A stretch of 64,000 nucleotides of DNA from an uncultured Acidimicrobiales bacterium. GTDB lineage: Bacteria; Actinomycetota; Acidimicrobiia; Acidimicrobiales; SZUA-35. Shown here one piece after another: positions 26,337-34,484 of the stretch. Within the stretch, counting starts at the first letter, position 1, and each line of letters starts with the position of its first letter. The notes under the pieces were generated by a model. That model did not search any database. It saw nothing but the letters and a program-made list of their open reading frames with translations, and was not told the origin of the DNA. Position numbers and translations under genes: made by a program. Where the stretch lies: positions 24,934 through 88,933 of the forward strand of contig CALIFY010000052.1 of assembly GCA_938021675.1 (NCBI GenBank). The letters are read 5' to 3'.

Positions 26337-27347
26337 GTGAGCGTAAGTTTTGCTCTGACCGCCCTGGTGCTCGGCATACGGCACGGCATCGATTGGGATC
26401 ACATCGCGGCCATCGCCGATCTAACCAGCACGGCCGAGAACCGTCGCAAAGGATTCGTTCTTTCGTTGCTCTACGCGGTGGGTCACGGCGTCGTCGTCCT
26501 CGTCCTCGGAATGTTGGCCATCTTGCTCGGCGCGGTCATCCCGGAGTGGCTTGAGGAATGGATGGGGTACGTGGTCGGCGGCACGTTGATCGCCCTCGGG
26601 CTTTGGATCGTGGTCGACCTCATCCGACGAGGCCGTGACTTTCGGCTGCGAAGCCGGTGGATGCTGATTCTCGATGGAACCTTTGCTGGGTTCAGAGCCG
26701 TCCGGTCCAAAAACGGACATCGCGTCGTGGCCCTCGAACATGAACATGAACATGAACATGAGGCTGGTGAAGGTCTGGCCCACGGCGAACACCCGGCTCA
26801 TGATCACGCCCACATCGACGATGGTGCCGCCGATCCGCTAATCGATACGTCGGACATCGAAGCGATTGCCCCTCAGAGTCGAGCGTCCGGTGAACGGTGG
26901 GCAGCTAGCACGGGGATCGCTCGACGAATCCGGACGGCGTTGGCCAGTCACCGCTCGACGTATCGGCACTCGCATCGACATCATCACGAACTCCATCTCC
27001 CGTCCGAAAGCACGGCATCGCCAACCGGTCGTTCCGGCAATGCGATGGCGGCCGGTGTTGGCATGCTCCACGGCGTCGGTGTCGAGAGCCCAACCCAGAT
27101 CGCCATCTTCGTCGCCTCGACATCGTTGGTCGGCGTCCAGGCCGGGATGTTGTTGCTGGTCGCCTGGGTCGCCGGATTGATCGTGGCCAACTCGGTGATC
27201 GCCGTTCTGGCCGGGTTTGGCGTGCTCAACGCAGAACGCAACTTCGTGGTCTATGTGGCCGTCGCGTTGTTCGTCGCCGCCGGCAGTGTTGTCATGGGCG
27301 TACTGCTCTTGTTGGGCATTGATGCACTTCCCAGCTTGTCGCCCTGA
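26337..27347 (+). CDS. NiCoT-like nickel/cobalt permease with histidine-rich loop
   Basis: This 336-residue membrane protein starts at a GTG 4 bases after the previous stop. The first helix carries the NiCoT metal signature HX4DH as HGIDWDH (His16 to His22). A later helix has GMLHGVGVESPTQ, matching the second conserved motif. There are about six to eight helices. Between them is a cytoplasmic loop rich in His and Glu (HEHEHEHE, then HGEHPAHDHAHID) that could buffer metal. Uptake of Ni or Co ions is the family function, although export-type RcnA proteins share the fold. Co-expression with a metal-binding DinB-fold protein supports metal supply. Confidence 0.8.
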   Translation: MSVSFALTALVLGIRHGIDWDHIAAIADLTSTAENRRKGFVLSLLYAVGHGVVVLVLGMLAILLGAVIPEWLEEWMGYVVGGTLIALGLWIVVDLIRRGRDFRLRSRWMLILDGTFAGFRAVRSKNGHRVVALEHEHEHEHEAGEGLAHGEHPAHDHAHIDDGAADPLIDTSDIEAIAPQSRASGERWAASTGIARRIRTALASHRSTYRHSHRHHHELHLPSESTASPTGRSGNAMAAGVGMLHGVGVESPTQIAIFVASTSLVGVQAGMLLLVAWVAGLIVANSVIAVLAGFGVLNAERNFVVYVAVALFVAAGSVVMGVLLLLGIDALPSLSP

Positions 27348-27428
27348 TCCGATATGCCGCAGCCCGTGGCTGGTGGGGTCTATAGTCTCGGCCGCAAGTG
27401 ACTAGGGCTACTAACACAGGGATTTGAA

Positions 27429-27623
27429 ATGGCAAATGACTCACAAGGCAACTTCTGGCTCGGTGCAGCGGCAGGCTTTTTCCTCGGCTGTATCGGCATC
27501 GTTCTTTGCTTGGTGCTCGGAGGTTCCGAGACAAAGCGCGGTGCCTGGATCGGCTTCGGAGCGGCCGTCCTTCTCGGTATTTTGTTCGCCGTACTCGGCA
27601 TCGTTGCCGGGGGAAGCAACTGA
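27429..27623 (+). CDS. small two-helix membrane protein
   Basis: The 64-residue protein has two hydrophobic helices, FWLGAAAGFFLGCIGIVLCLVL and GFGAAVLLGILFAVLGIVAG, joined by a short GGSETKRG loop. This is a hairpin topology often seen in small hypothetical actinobacterial proteins. No function is recognised. The ATG follows an AT-rich leader (ATTTGAA) without a clear ribosome-binding site. A large structured region follows. Confidence 0.6.
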   Translation: MANDSQGNFWLGAAAGFFLGCIGIVLCLVLGGSETKRGAWIGFGAAVLLGILFAVLGIVAGGSN

Positions 27624-27638
27624 ACTGAACGTGTGATT

Positions 27639-27718
27639 ACTCGACGCAGCGGGACTGCGGTGGTTTGTTGCTGCCGCAGACCCGCGGCGTGGGGTCATTG
27701 CCGCTGGCGGCGTCGAGT
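27639..27718. terminator. multi-stem structured terminator between convergent genes
   Basis: An outer 9-bp stem (27639-27647 with 27710-27718) encloses a 12-position stem with one A-A mismatch (27649-27660 with 27674-27685) and a small third stem (CGGC/GCCG near 27685-27703). The right end overlaps the stop codon of the TPR gene. It most simply terminates both convergent transcripts. Confidence 0.65.
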
Positions 27719-29133
27719 CATTGCCGGCTTGTGGTAAGTATCGCATCGGCACGAGCGGTCGCCGCCGCTGCTCGGTCGTCTGCGCCGGTTGCGGCCAGGA
27801 CATTCGCGTAGCGCCGCCAGGTCGGTTCATGATCGGGCCAACGGCCCGTTCGGGCGGCCAGTAACTGTCTGGCCATTTGGTTGTCGCCGGCCCGCCGTAC
27901 CATATCGACGATCTCCATCTCGAACAGGTCCCGCTGCGCATGGCTGCCCCCGATCGGGGCCAGCTCGTCACGGAGCGGTAGCACGATGGCCGCGGCCTCG
28001 ATCTGTCGGCCCGCGGCATCGTGGAGCAGGCCGTGTCCCAATGGGATGGCTATGTCTAGGTCGGCTGTATCGATTGCCGGTTCCCGAGTAAGTCGAGCGG
28101 TGCGATGCTCCGTGAGCGACGCCAAATATCGCTCCAGCTCATCGAGGCGGCCGGTCCGGGCCAGAGCAAGGCAACAGTGAACGTCGGTGAAGGTGAGTAC
28201 GTGATCGCCGGTCCGATCGACAGCATGTTGGCCGAGCTCACCCCAACGGTCGCCGACGTCCACACCGGCCAGTTCCAACCGGGCCAGCAGCGACACTCTG
28301 TTTTGGATGTCGAGATAGAAGTCGGTGCTGGACGGGACGATCCGCTCGTCGTAGAGGGCGAGGACTTGGTCGTGTAGCCCAGCTCCGTAGGGAAACAGTG
28401 CGGCGTGCCACCAGAGGTGCCCACGAAACGGGTTTTTCGTGGCCCACAGGTCACCGTGGGCGGCCACCGTCAACTCGTCAAAAAACTCGACTCCGGCCTT
28501 GTGGTCGCCGAGCATCTCCAACGAATGAGCGACGGCGTGAATAGACCACAGGTCTTCCCGGTTCCGGTCGACGGCCAGCCGTCCGATCCGTCCCGCTTCC
28601 TCATAGCGTCCGCATTCGTTGAGGGCGAATGCCTGCATTCCGATCACGTGGTCGAAGCCGGGGGTCGCCTCGTCCCAGAATGGCCGAACGCCATCGACGG
28701 TCGAGCGGAGCGCGGTGGCTCGGCCGGTCCAGAACGTTGTGTAATGGTGTAGTTTGAGAGCGAGCAGGTCCAGCGGCTCGTCGGCCAGGATTCGGTCCCA
28801 CTGTTGTGCGGCACCTCTCAGATCTCCAGCGGCCCAGGCCGTGAGCGCGGTGACGTGGCCTCGCTCCCGCCCGGTCATCGACCGGCCGTTCAACAACGCG
28901 GTGGCCATGGCCGACACGCTCCGTTGGGTTCCAGAGGCTTCGACCATCAGCATCATCGCGCCCCGGAGCACCGAGGCCATGACCAGGTCGGGGTGATCGG
29001 CCACGACCTGCTTGAGCACGGGCCCAGCGGCCAGCTCGTAATCGAGGAACTGTGACAGCGCGTCATCGTAGGCGGAGGCACCGCCGGGGTCGGCGCCCGT
29101 CATCGGCAAATCTCGGATGTCGGTGATCGTCAC
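27718..29133 (-). CDS. TTC38-like tetratricopeptide-repeat protein
   Basis: A 471-residue soluble alpha-helical repeat protein. Helical pairs with TPR-type spacing run throughout (for example HVTALTAWAAGDLRGAAQQWDRILADEPLDLLALKL and HVIGMQAFALNECGRYEEAGRIG). The internal HSLEMLGDHKAG...HLWWHAALFPYG block is characteristic of the TTC38 family found in bacteria and animals. The function of that family is unknown. The start is GTG at 29133. It is the last gene of a four-gene minus-strand operon, 39 bases after the sulfotransferase-like gene. Confidence 0.8.
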   Translation of the reverse strand: MTITDIRDLPMTGADPGGASAYDDALSQFLDYELAAGPVLKQVVADHPDLVMASVLRGAMMLMVEASGTQRSVSAMATALLNGRSMTGRERGHVTALTAWAAGDLRGAAQQWDRILADEPLDLLALKLHHYTTFWTGRATALRSTVDGVRPFWDEATPGFDHVIGMQAFALNECGRYEEAGRIGRLAVDRNREDLWSIHAVAHSLEMLGDHKAGVEFFDELTVAAHGDLWATKNPFRGHLWWHAALFPYGAGLHDQVLALYDERIVPSSTDFYLDIQNRVSLLARLELAGVDVGDRWGELGQHAVDRTGDHVLTFTDVHCCLALARTGRLDELERYLASLTEHRTARLTREPAIDTADLDIAIPLGHGLLHDAAGRQIEAAAIVLPLRDELAPIGGSHAQRDLFEMEIVDMVRRAGDNQMARQLLAARTGRWPDHEPTWRRYANVLAATGADDRAAAATARADAILTTSRQ

Positions 29134-29172
29134 CCGGCCATCATGGTGGTGTCACCGGACGACGGCAACCGC

Positions 29173-29901
29173 TCAGCCGATCCGAAAGGGAAGGAGTCGT
29201 CGATACATCGCCTCAGCCTCGTCGAGCACCGGGGCGAGGCTCGGTGCGAGCACATCGTCCTTCGCTCGCCATGGGTCCCATCCGGTCGATCGGTGAACTC
29301 CGTCGTACCAATACGGGGCCCACACGCCATCCTCCGGTTTCGGGCCGGCCGGCCACGACAGCATCGCGTCATCGAACCTGAGGCTGAGGCGCTCGCAGAG
29401 TTCGCTGAGGACGCCTCGAGGGTCTGTCAGTAAGAGCTTCGCGTCGATCACGGTTGGCCGACCGCCGCCGGCGACGACGGCATCGGCCAGTGCGACGAGT
29501 TCGACGAAACCGGTGTCGTCGATGGTGGCGTCCGGCAGATTTTTCTGCAGTGACGTCAGCATTTCCCACGGATCGCGAGTCAACAGAACAGTATCAAAAC
29601 CGTCGAGCACGACACGGTGGTCTAACCCGACGAGATGCTTCGCCATCTGCTTGAAGAAGACGACTTCGCTGTCGTACGAGCCGAACATGACCTCTCGAAT
29701 GACGGACGCGCCGTCGGGCGATTGGGAGGCCAGAACTTCCGCCGCTCCCGGGTGGTCTCGGCCCGTCTGGTGGAGGTAGTGGGCGTAGAGCGGTTCGTCG
29801 ACGACCGTTGTGTCGGCCCGTTCCCGCCACGAGTACATCAACGCGGTCGACAGGTTTCGGGGACTTGACCACATATTGATTCGGCGGACTCGATCGCCCA
29901 T
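29173..29901 (-). CDS. sulfotransferase-like P-loop protein
   Basis: A 242-residue P-loop protein with the sulfotransferase-type 5'-phosphosulfate loop WSSPRNLSTALMYS at the N-terminus. A later VLLTRDPWEMLTS matches the 3'-phosphate binding region (RDP..), and the C-terminal half is Trp/Pro-rich. It may move a sulfate group from PAPS, but kinase-like or non-catalytic roles cannot be excluded. It starts only 5 bases after the aminotransferase stop, so the two are co-translated. From memory, some plant class IV aminotransferase-like proteins carry a similar P-loop region, which would make this a split version. Confidence 0.7.
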   Translation of the reverse strand: MGDRVRRINMWSSPRNLSTALMYSWRERADTTVVDEPLYAHYLHQTGRDHPGAAEVLASQSPDGASVIREVMFGSYDSEVVFFKQMAKHLVGLDHRVVLDGFDTVLLTRDPWEMLTSLQKNLPDATIDDTGFVELVALADAVVAGGGRPTVIDAKLLLTDPRGVLSELCERLSLRFDDAMLSWPAGPKPEDGVWAPYWYDGVHRSTGWDPWRAKDDVLAPSLAPVLDEAEAMYRRLLPFRIG

Positions 29902-29906
29902 GGGGG

Positions 29907-30830
29907 TTACCGTGACTGGACCACGTCGGCCGCCACCGCCTGGTGGTATCGATCTCGCAGGTGGATGGTCAAAGGCCCGGCCCCGTTTCCGGTCCCGATG
30001 GTTCGGCCATCGACGGACCGCACCGGGGTCAACCCGCCGAACGTCCCGGTCACGAAGGCCTCCGCCGCGGCGTACACGTCGGTGAGGGTGTATGGCTTTT
30101 CGGCGATTGGGGTGCCGTCGACCGCGGCCTGTTCAAGAATGACTGCCCGGGTAATCCCTTGAAGGTTGTAGTGGCCGGTCGAGGTCCACAGTTCACCGCG
30201 CTTGGTGACGATGAAGAAATTGGTTGCGTTGCAGGTGGCGACCGCTCCGGTCGGGTCGAGCATCAACGCTTCGTCAGCTCCGGCTTCGACGGCCTGAATC
30301 AACGCGATGACTTCATGGAGTTTCGAGTGGCAGTTGAGCCGTTGGTCGAGTGTGTCCGGTGGTGGTCGTCGGACCGTGGCGGTGAACAGCGAAATTCCTT
30401 GGTCGGTCACTGCGGGGTCGGCTCGTTTGTGTTCAGCGATAATGACGACATTGGGGCCACCGACCACATTCGACGGATGTTGGGATGGCGTTGACTTGTC
30501 GCCTCGGGTGACCATCAGCCGGACGTGGACCTGGTCGAACATGTTGTTTGCTTCGACCGTGGACCGTAGCGCCCGCACTAGCTCGGATCTTGGTGGGAGG
30601 TCGAGACTGATCGCCTTGGCCCCAGCTTCGAGCCGATCGAGATGTCGGTCGAGGAACACCAACGTCCCGTTGGAGAGTCGGATCCCTTCCCATACCCCAT
30701 CCCCGACGAGAAAACCACTGTCGAAGACCGAAATTTTGGCCTCGGCCCGGGGAATGAGCTCACCGTTGATGTGGATGAGGATCGTGGCGTTTCGGCCGTC
30801 GGGAACGGCAGCGTGGGTGCTGGCAACCAT
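29907..30830 (-). CDS. class IV (D-alanine/branched-chain type) aminotransferase
   Basis: The 307-residue protein is a fold-type IV PLP enzyme. The N-terminal FDSGFLVGDGVWEGIR, the catalytic Lys in NCHSKLHEV, and the cofactor-phosphate region (DEALMLDPTGAVATCNATNFF) are all present. The family includes D-amino-acid aminotransferase, branched-chain aminotransferase and 4-amino-4-deoxychorismate lyase. The ATG overlaps the stop of the upstream L,D-transpeptidase (TGATG). That coupling to a peptidoglycan enzyme makes D-amino-acid metabolism an attractive inference but not a demonstrated one. Confidence 0.88.
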   Translation of the reverse strand: MVASTHAAVPDGRNATILIHINGELIPRAEAKISVFDSGFLVGDGVWEGIRLSNGTLVFLDRHLDRLEAGAKAISLDLPPRSELVRALRSTVEANNMFDQVHVRLMVTRGDKSTPSQHPSNVVGGPNVVIIAEHKRADPAVTDQGISLFTATVRRPPPDTLDQRLNCHSKLHEVIALIQAVEAGADEALMLDPTGAVATCNATNFFIVTKRGELWTSTGHYNLQGITRAVILEQAAVDGTPIAEKPYTLTDVYAAAEAFVTGTFGGLTPVRSVDGRTIGTGNGAGPLTIHLRDRYHQAVAADVVQSR

Positions 30831-31864
30831 CAGACACCGTCAACTTTGGGGCCGGCGGTGTCGTCCGCGCCATCGAGGATCGAGACGGGGGTGCCGAGAG
30901 GCAAGAACTGCACCATCTCCTCTATGGTTGGATTGGCCACCCGAATGCAGCCGTGGCTTACGTCTTGCCCGATGAGCGCTGGCTGATTCGTACCGTGGAT
31001 TCCTATCACTCCCTCACCTCCGTTGAAGGAGTCTAGGGTCTCGCTGAACCCCGAGAGACCGTAGGCGTACGGTCCATAGACGCTGTCGGGGTCGGTGGAA
31101 CGCAGAAGTTCGATGAGGTAAAAGTCGCCGATCGGTGTCGGCGTCGCACCGGTCCCAATCGCCACCGTGGTTGTCGAATGAACGCGTCCTCGATGGAAAA
31201 TCGTCAGCTCGTGGGCCGAGGTGTCAACCGTAATGCGATACGGATTCTGGGTCAGGTCGACGTCGGCCCGCTCCACCCAACCCGTCGTACCATTCGGTCG
31301 GACCGGAAGTTGGACCTCCAACCAATCACCGCTGCGTTGGCCGGTAGCCAGGAATACCAGTGGGCCGCCCCGGTCGGTTGGATTGGTGAACGAAGCGACC
31401 GGTTGCGCCGCCTCGTCTGGTCTTGTTCTCGGCTCGATGTCGTCGACGGTGGCGTGGGCTACCGTCGTGCTCTCTTCGGTGACGGTCAGCTCCTCGTCGA
31501 CGATGGAGAAGCCTGTTTTGGCTGCCGATGTTGAGCCGGATCGAGCGGCGGCACGCCCGCGTTGGCCCAGGATTTCCAGGTCAGCCTGGCCCCGAAAGGA
31601 TGGATTCACGGCGAGTTCAGCGGTGGCATGGGGGTCGTTTGGATCGGTCAGTGTCTGGCCGGGCTGATGGTGAAACGGTCCGACGATGGTGGCAACCACG
31701 GCCGTCGCCGCTCCGGTTATTCCCCAGAAGACGAGGGCTGATGACACCAGGAGCTGGCTAGATCGAGCTCCGGGATGTGTCTGACCTTGTGCCGATATCG
31801 CCCTACGGCCGTGTTTCGGCCCGGCTCGCATGCCGTGGCGAGACGAGGAAGGAGCCTGTCGCAC
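30830..31864 (-). CDS. membrane-anchored L,D-transpeptidase with SH3-like domain
   Basis: This 344-residue protein has a basic cytoplasmic start, one transmembrane helix (about residues 37-60), an acidic spacer, an SH3-like domain (about 165-205, GDWLEVQLPVRPNGTTGWV) and a YkuD catalytic domain. That domain ends in HGTN...SHGCIRV with Cys306. It would crosslink peptidoglycan stems outside the membrane. The GTG at 31864 is chosen because TAACTT (31872-31877, minus strand) is a TANNNT box 7 bases upstream. A TTG at 31873 or an ATG further in are alternatives. It is the first gene of the operon that continues through aminotransferase, sulfotransferase-like and TPR genes. Confidence 0.88.
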   Translation of the reverse strand: MRQAPSSSRHGMRAGPKHGRRAISAQGQTHPGARSSQLLVSSALVFWGITGAATAVVATIVGPFHHQPGQTLTDPNDPHATAELAVNPSFRGQADLEILGQRGRAAARSGSTSAAKTGFSIVDEELTVTEESTTVAHATVDDIEPRTRPDEAAQPVASFTNPTDRGGPLVFLATGQRSGDWLEVQLPVRPNGTTGWVERADVDLTQNPYRITVDTSAHELTIFHRGRVHSTTTVAIGTGATPTPIGDFYLIELLRSTDPDSVYGPYAYGLSGFSETLDSFNGGEGVIGIHGTNQPALIGQDVSHGCIRVANPTIEEMVQFLPLGTPVSILDGADDTAGPKVDGV

Positions 31865-32077
31865 CTCACGCAAGTTAGTCGCTCAATGCCCTCCTGCCTA
31901 CAGCTGATGCAATCGGCATCGCTGCGAAACGACCGGTGTCACCGCTCACGAGGGTTCCCCGACGGCCGATATGCCGCTCACGTTCTCGCTTGGGCAGCCG
32001 ATACCAGGAGAGTGGCTGACAACGGGTATGGATCGAATGCGGTGTTGGTGCCGCGCTATCGGCGGGTTGGGCTCCGA

Positions 32078-32194
32078 ATGAGCTGCTGGCCATGCGAGGT
32101 GGCGTGGACCGGACCCGTCGAGTCCGATTGTTGGGTGTGCGGCGGACCAGGCGTTCCCGGCCCGCCGCCGTCTATCTATCCAGACGTCGACTGA
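32078..32194 (+). CDS. small CxxC/CxxC zinc-knuckle-like protein
   Basis: A 38-residue ORF (MSCWPCEVAW... then ESDCWVCGGPG) contains two CxxC pairs 14 residues apart, the spacing of a zinc knuckle, followed by a Pro-rich tail PPPSIYPDVD. It lies in the otherwise gene-less 31865-32229 stretch. In-frame GTG codons at 32042 and 32048 would add up to 12 residues (VLVPRYRRVGLR) that also look protein-like. I see no ribosome-binding site or -10 box. The reading depends only on the Cys pattern and could be chance. Confidence 0.45.
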   Translation: MSCWPCEVAWTGPVESDCWVCGGPGVPGPPPSIYPDVD

Positions 32195-32229
32195 CCTGAG
32201 GCGCTGATTTACTCTGGCGTCGACCGATC

Positions 32230-33081
32230 CTAGCCGTCGCTCCGACCGCCGATATCGTGCTCGGTCGACGCGGTCGCCGGCACCCAGGGGGCTGGTTCTC
32301 GATGGCGAAACGCGGCGATTCCAGCCTGGGCCTCCTCGGATCGAAAGAGCTGACGAGACAGGTCCGTCGTCCAGTCGAATGCCGTTTCGCTGTCCAATTC
32401 GTTCACTCGGTACACGAGATCCTTCGCCGCCGCCAGAGCTGCTGGTCCTCCACGGATGATCATGTCGGCGAAGGCGTTCACCTGGTCATCGAGTTCGTCG
32501 GCCGGAACAGCCCGATTGATCAGCCCGATCTCCACCGCCCGCCGGGGGGTGAATCGTTCACCGGTCAAGAACAGCTCCGCCGCGTCGGCCTGCCGGATCT
32601 TCGGTAGACAGACGACCGATATCACAGCGGGGGCCACACCGAGCCGTACTTCGGTGAAACCGATCTTGGCGTCGTCGCGCATAATCGAGATATCGCAGGC
32701 GGCAACGAGTCCAACGCCGCCGCCCATGGCGTGGCCATCGATCCGACCGATGATCGGTTTTGGTGCTGCGCGCATCATTTTGAACACATCGACGAAGGTT
32801 CGATGCTCCTGCCCTCCCGGCGTCGATGCCGAATCGGCGACTCCGGGGGTGTCCGACTTGAGGTCTGCGCCGGCGCAGAATGTGTTGCCGGTGTTGGTCA
32901 ACGAGATGAGCCGCGCTCCGTCGTCGCCGTTCGCTCGTTCGAGCAGTTCCGCCAAACCCTCGACCAGGGCTGCAGACAGCGCGTTCTTGCGCTCCTCCAT
33001 GTTGAGGGTGATCGTCGCGACGCCGTCTGCGACGTCATAGCGAAGCGACTGCTGGGCGGAGGGGGAATCCGTGGTCGGCAT
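32230..33081 (-). CDS. enoyl-CoA hydratase/isomerase family protein
   Basis: A 283-residue crotonase-fold enzyme. Oxyanion-hole segments are visible as NTFCAGADLK and GHAMGGGVGLVAACDIS. FTEVRLGVAPAV follows, where hydratases usually carry a catalytic Glu (TEVRLGV). It probably acts on a short or branched acyl-CoA in the cytoplasm, and the exact step is not clear. The ATG at 33081 was chosen because the conserved domain starts shortly after it, although there is no strong ribosome-binding site. It is divergent from yceH. Confidence 0.88.
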   Translation of the reverse strand: MPTTDSPSAQQSLRYDVADGVATITLNMEERKNALSAALVEGLAELLERANGDDGARLISLTNTGNTFCAGADLKSDTPGVADSASTPGGQEHRTFVDVFKMMRAAPKPIIGRIDGHAMGGGVGLVAACDISIMRDDAKIGFTEVRLGVAPAVISVVCLPKIRQADAAELFLTGERFTPRRAVEIGLINRAVPADELDDQVNAFADMIIRGGPAALAAAKDLVYRVNELDSETAFDWTTDLSRQLFRSEEAQAGIAAFRHREPAPWVPATASTEHDIGGRSDG

Positions 33082-33147
33082 CGGCCCAGCTTGGTTGGGT
33101 CCGACCCCGAATGGCAAGCACTTGTTGAGGAACTACGGTTGGCTGCC

Positions 33148-33819
33148 ATGGACCTCACCCCCGAAGAGATCAGGGTGCTGGCTTGCCTGATCGAAAAGTC
33201 GCACACAACGCCCGACCAGTATCCGCTGTCGAGCAACGCGCTGCGTGCTGCCTGCAACCAGAAGACCAGCCGTGAACCGGTTGTCGACTATTCGCTTCAG
33301 CTGGTCGACAGCACACTCCAGCTGTTGCGAGATGGAGGCTGGGCCCGCAGTGTTCGCAGCACCGGTGACCGGGCGTTCAAGCACAAGCACGTGATCGACG
33401 AGAAGCTCGGACTCGATACGCCTGGTCAAGCGGTCTTTGCCGTGCTTGCCCTTCGCGGTGCTCAGTCGGCCGGCGAGCTCCGAACCCGGACCGAACGGTA
33501 CGTCGAGTTCGCCACCTCTGGCGACGTCGATTCCCTTCTCGACCGGCTGGCTGATCGAGATCCACCGCTGGTCCGCAATATCGGCCGGGGCGCCGGTCAG
33601 AGTCACGACCGTTGGGTACAGCTCGTCTGTGAGGAAGAAGCCGAACCTGCTGAGGTCGAGGCCGGCCGCGCTCCGGCCCCGATCACCGGCGATCGGCAAC
33701 TTCAACCCAACGAGCTGGAACGTCGCGTCGCATCGCTGGAGCGGCGGCTTGCTGCGTTGGAGGCGGAGCTTGGGTTCGACTCCGTCGATCCGGGGGTTCC
33801 TGCCGGCGAAGAAGCCTAA
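33148..33819 (+). CDS. YceH/DUF480 family protein
   Basis: A 223-residue protein of the YceH (UPF0502/DUF480) family. Two winged-helix domains are present (TPEEIRVLACLIEKSHTTPDQYPLSSNAL, then LDTPGQAVFAVLALRGAQSAGELRTRTERY) with a C-terminal coiled coil (ELERRVASLERRLAALEAEL). Function is not established. TACGGT 8 bases before the ATG at 33148 suggests a leaderless transcript. Confidence 0.88.
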   Translation: MDLTPEEIRVLACLIEKSHTTPDQYPLSSNALRAACNQKTSREPVVDYSLQLVDSTLQLLRDGGWARSVRSTGDRAFKHKHVIDEKLGLDTPGQAVFAVLALRGAQSAGELRTRTERYVEFATSGDVDSLLDRLADRDPPLVRNIGRGAGQSHDRWVQLVCEEEAEPAEVEAGRAPAPITGDRQLQPNELERRVASLERRLAALEAELGFDSVDPGVPAGEEA

Positions 33820-33910
33820 GAGAACCGTAAGGACCCCTTGTTGACGGTGCCCGATGGTTGATGCTTATGTTCGTGGTGTCAGTTGTCTTGCGCTTCCAAG
33901 GTGGGTTTCT

Positions 33911-34396
33911 ATGCGTATCGATGGCGCTACACGACGTTGGTGGATTGCGGTAGCCGGTGCTCTTGTCGCCGCCGCGCTGCTCACGTTGAGTTCGTCAGCA
34001 TCATCTGCCGATTTGGCGGACGATGCACTGCCAGACTTCTTCGACGAGGATGCGGGAACCCAGCACTACGGGAGATACTTCATTTGTGGGTCCCGAGAAT
34101 TGACCGCCGAGGTATACGTCGGCAAGGTCGGAGAGAGCCGGTTTCTCGAAACGGCCTTCGTTTCTGAGGGGCGACGTATTCGTGAATCGACGAACGCCCG
34201 AACACTGATCCAAGAGCCATATTCGGTTCAATACGTCACCGACAAGTTCGCGTCGATGAAGACGTCGAGCACGGGCCCATCTGCGCTACCGCTCGATGCT
34301 GTCGCCATCCCGTGGGATACCGGCCATCTATCCGTCGTCATCGAGGCAGGGTCCGCCGGTCCCTGTGAGACGTCCATCCCGTTGGGAAATGGGTAG
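33911..34396 (+). CDS. hypothetical secreted protein
   Basis: The 161-residue protein has an N-terminal signal (RRWWIAVAGALVAAALLTLSSSASSA) and a mature region of about 130 residues with two cysteines (FICGS and GPCETS), probably one disulfide. I recognise no family. AAGGTGG lies before the ATG at 33911. An earlier in-frame ATG at 33854 would add a non-signal-like leader and was rejected. It stands between yceH and a second exported protein on the same strand. Confidence 0.6.
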   Translation: MRIDGATRRWWIAVAGALVAAALLTLSSSASSADLADDALPDFFDEDAGTQHYGRYFICGSRELTAEVYVGKVGESRFLETAFVSEGRRIRESTNARTLIQEPYSVQYVTDKFASMKTSSTGPSALPLDAVAIPWDTGHLSVVIEAGSAGPCETSIPLGNG

Positions 34397-34471
34397 GGCT
34401 TCCTCGGGTAGCGAAACCCCTTGACCGGCGATATGACGCCGTCGACATGTACGTTGAGGTGCAGAAACGGC

Positions 34472-34477
34472 TAGCGT
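34472..34477 (+). promoter_or_regulatory. TAGCGT -10 box of the septum-formation-like gene
   Basis: TAGCGT is 7 bases before the ATG at 34485, with no ribosome-binding site between, so the mRNA is probably leaderless. Confidence 0.5.
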
Positions 34478-34484
34478 CGAATCG

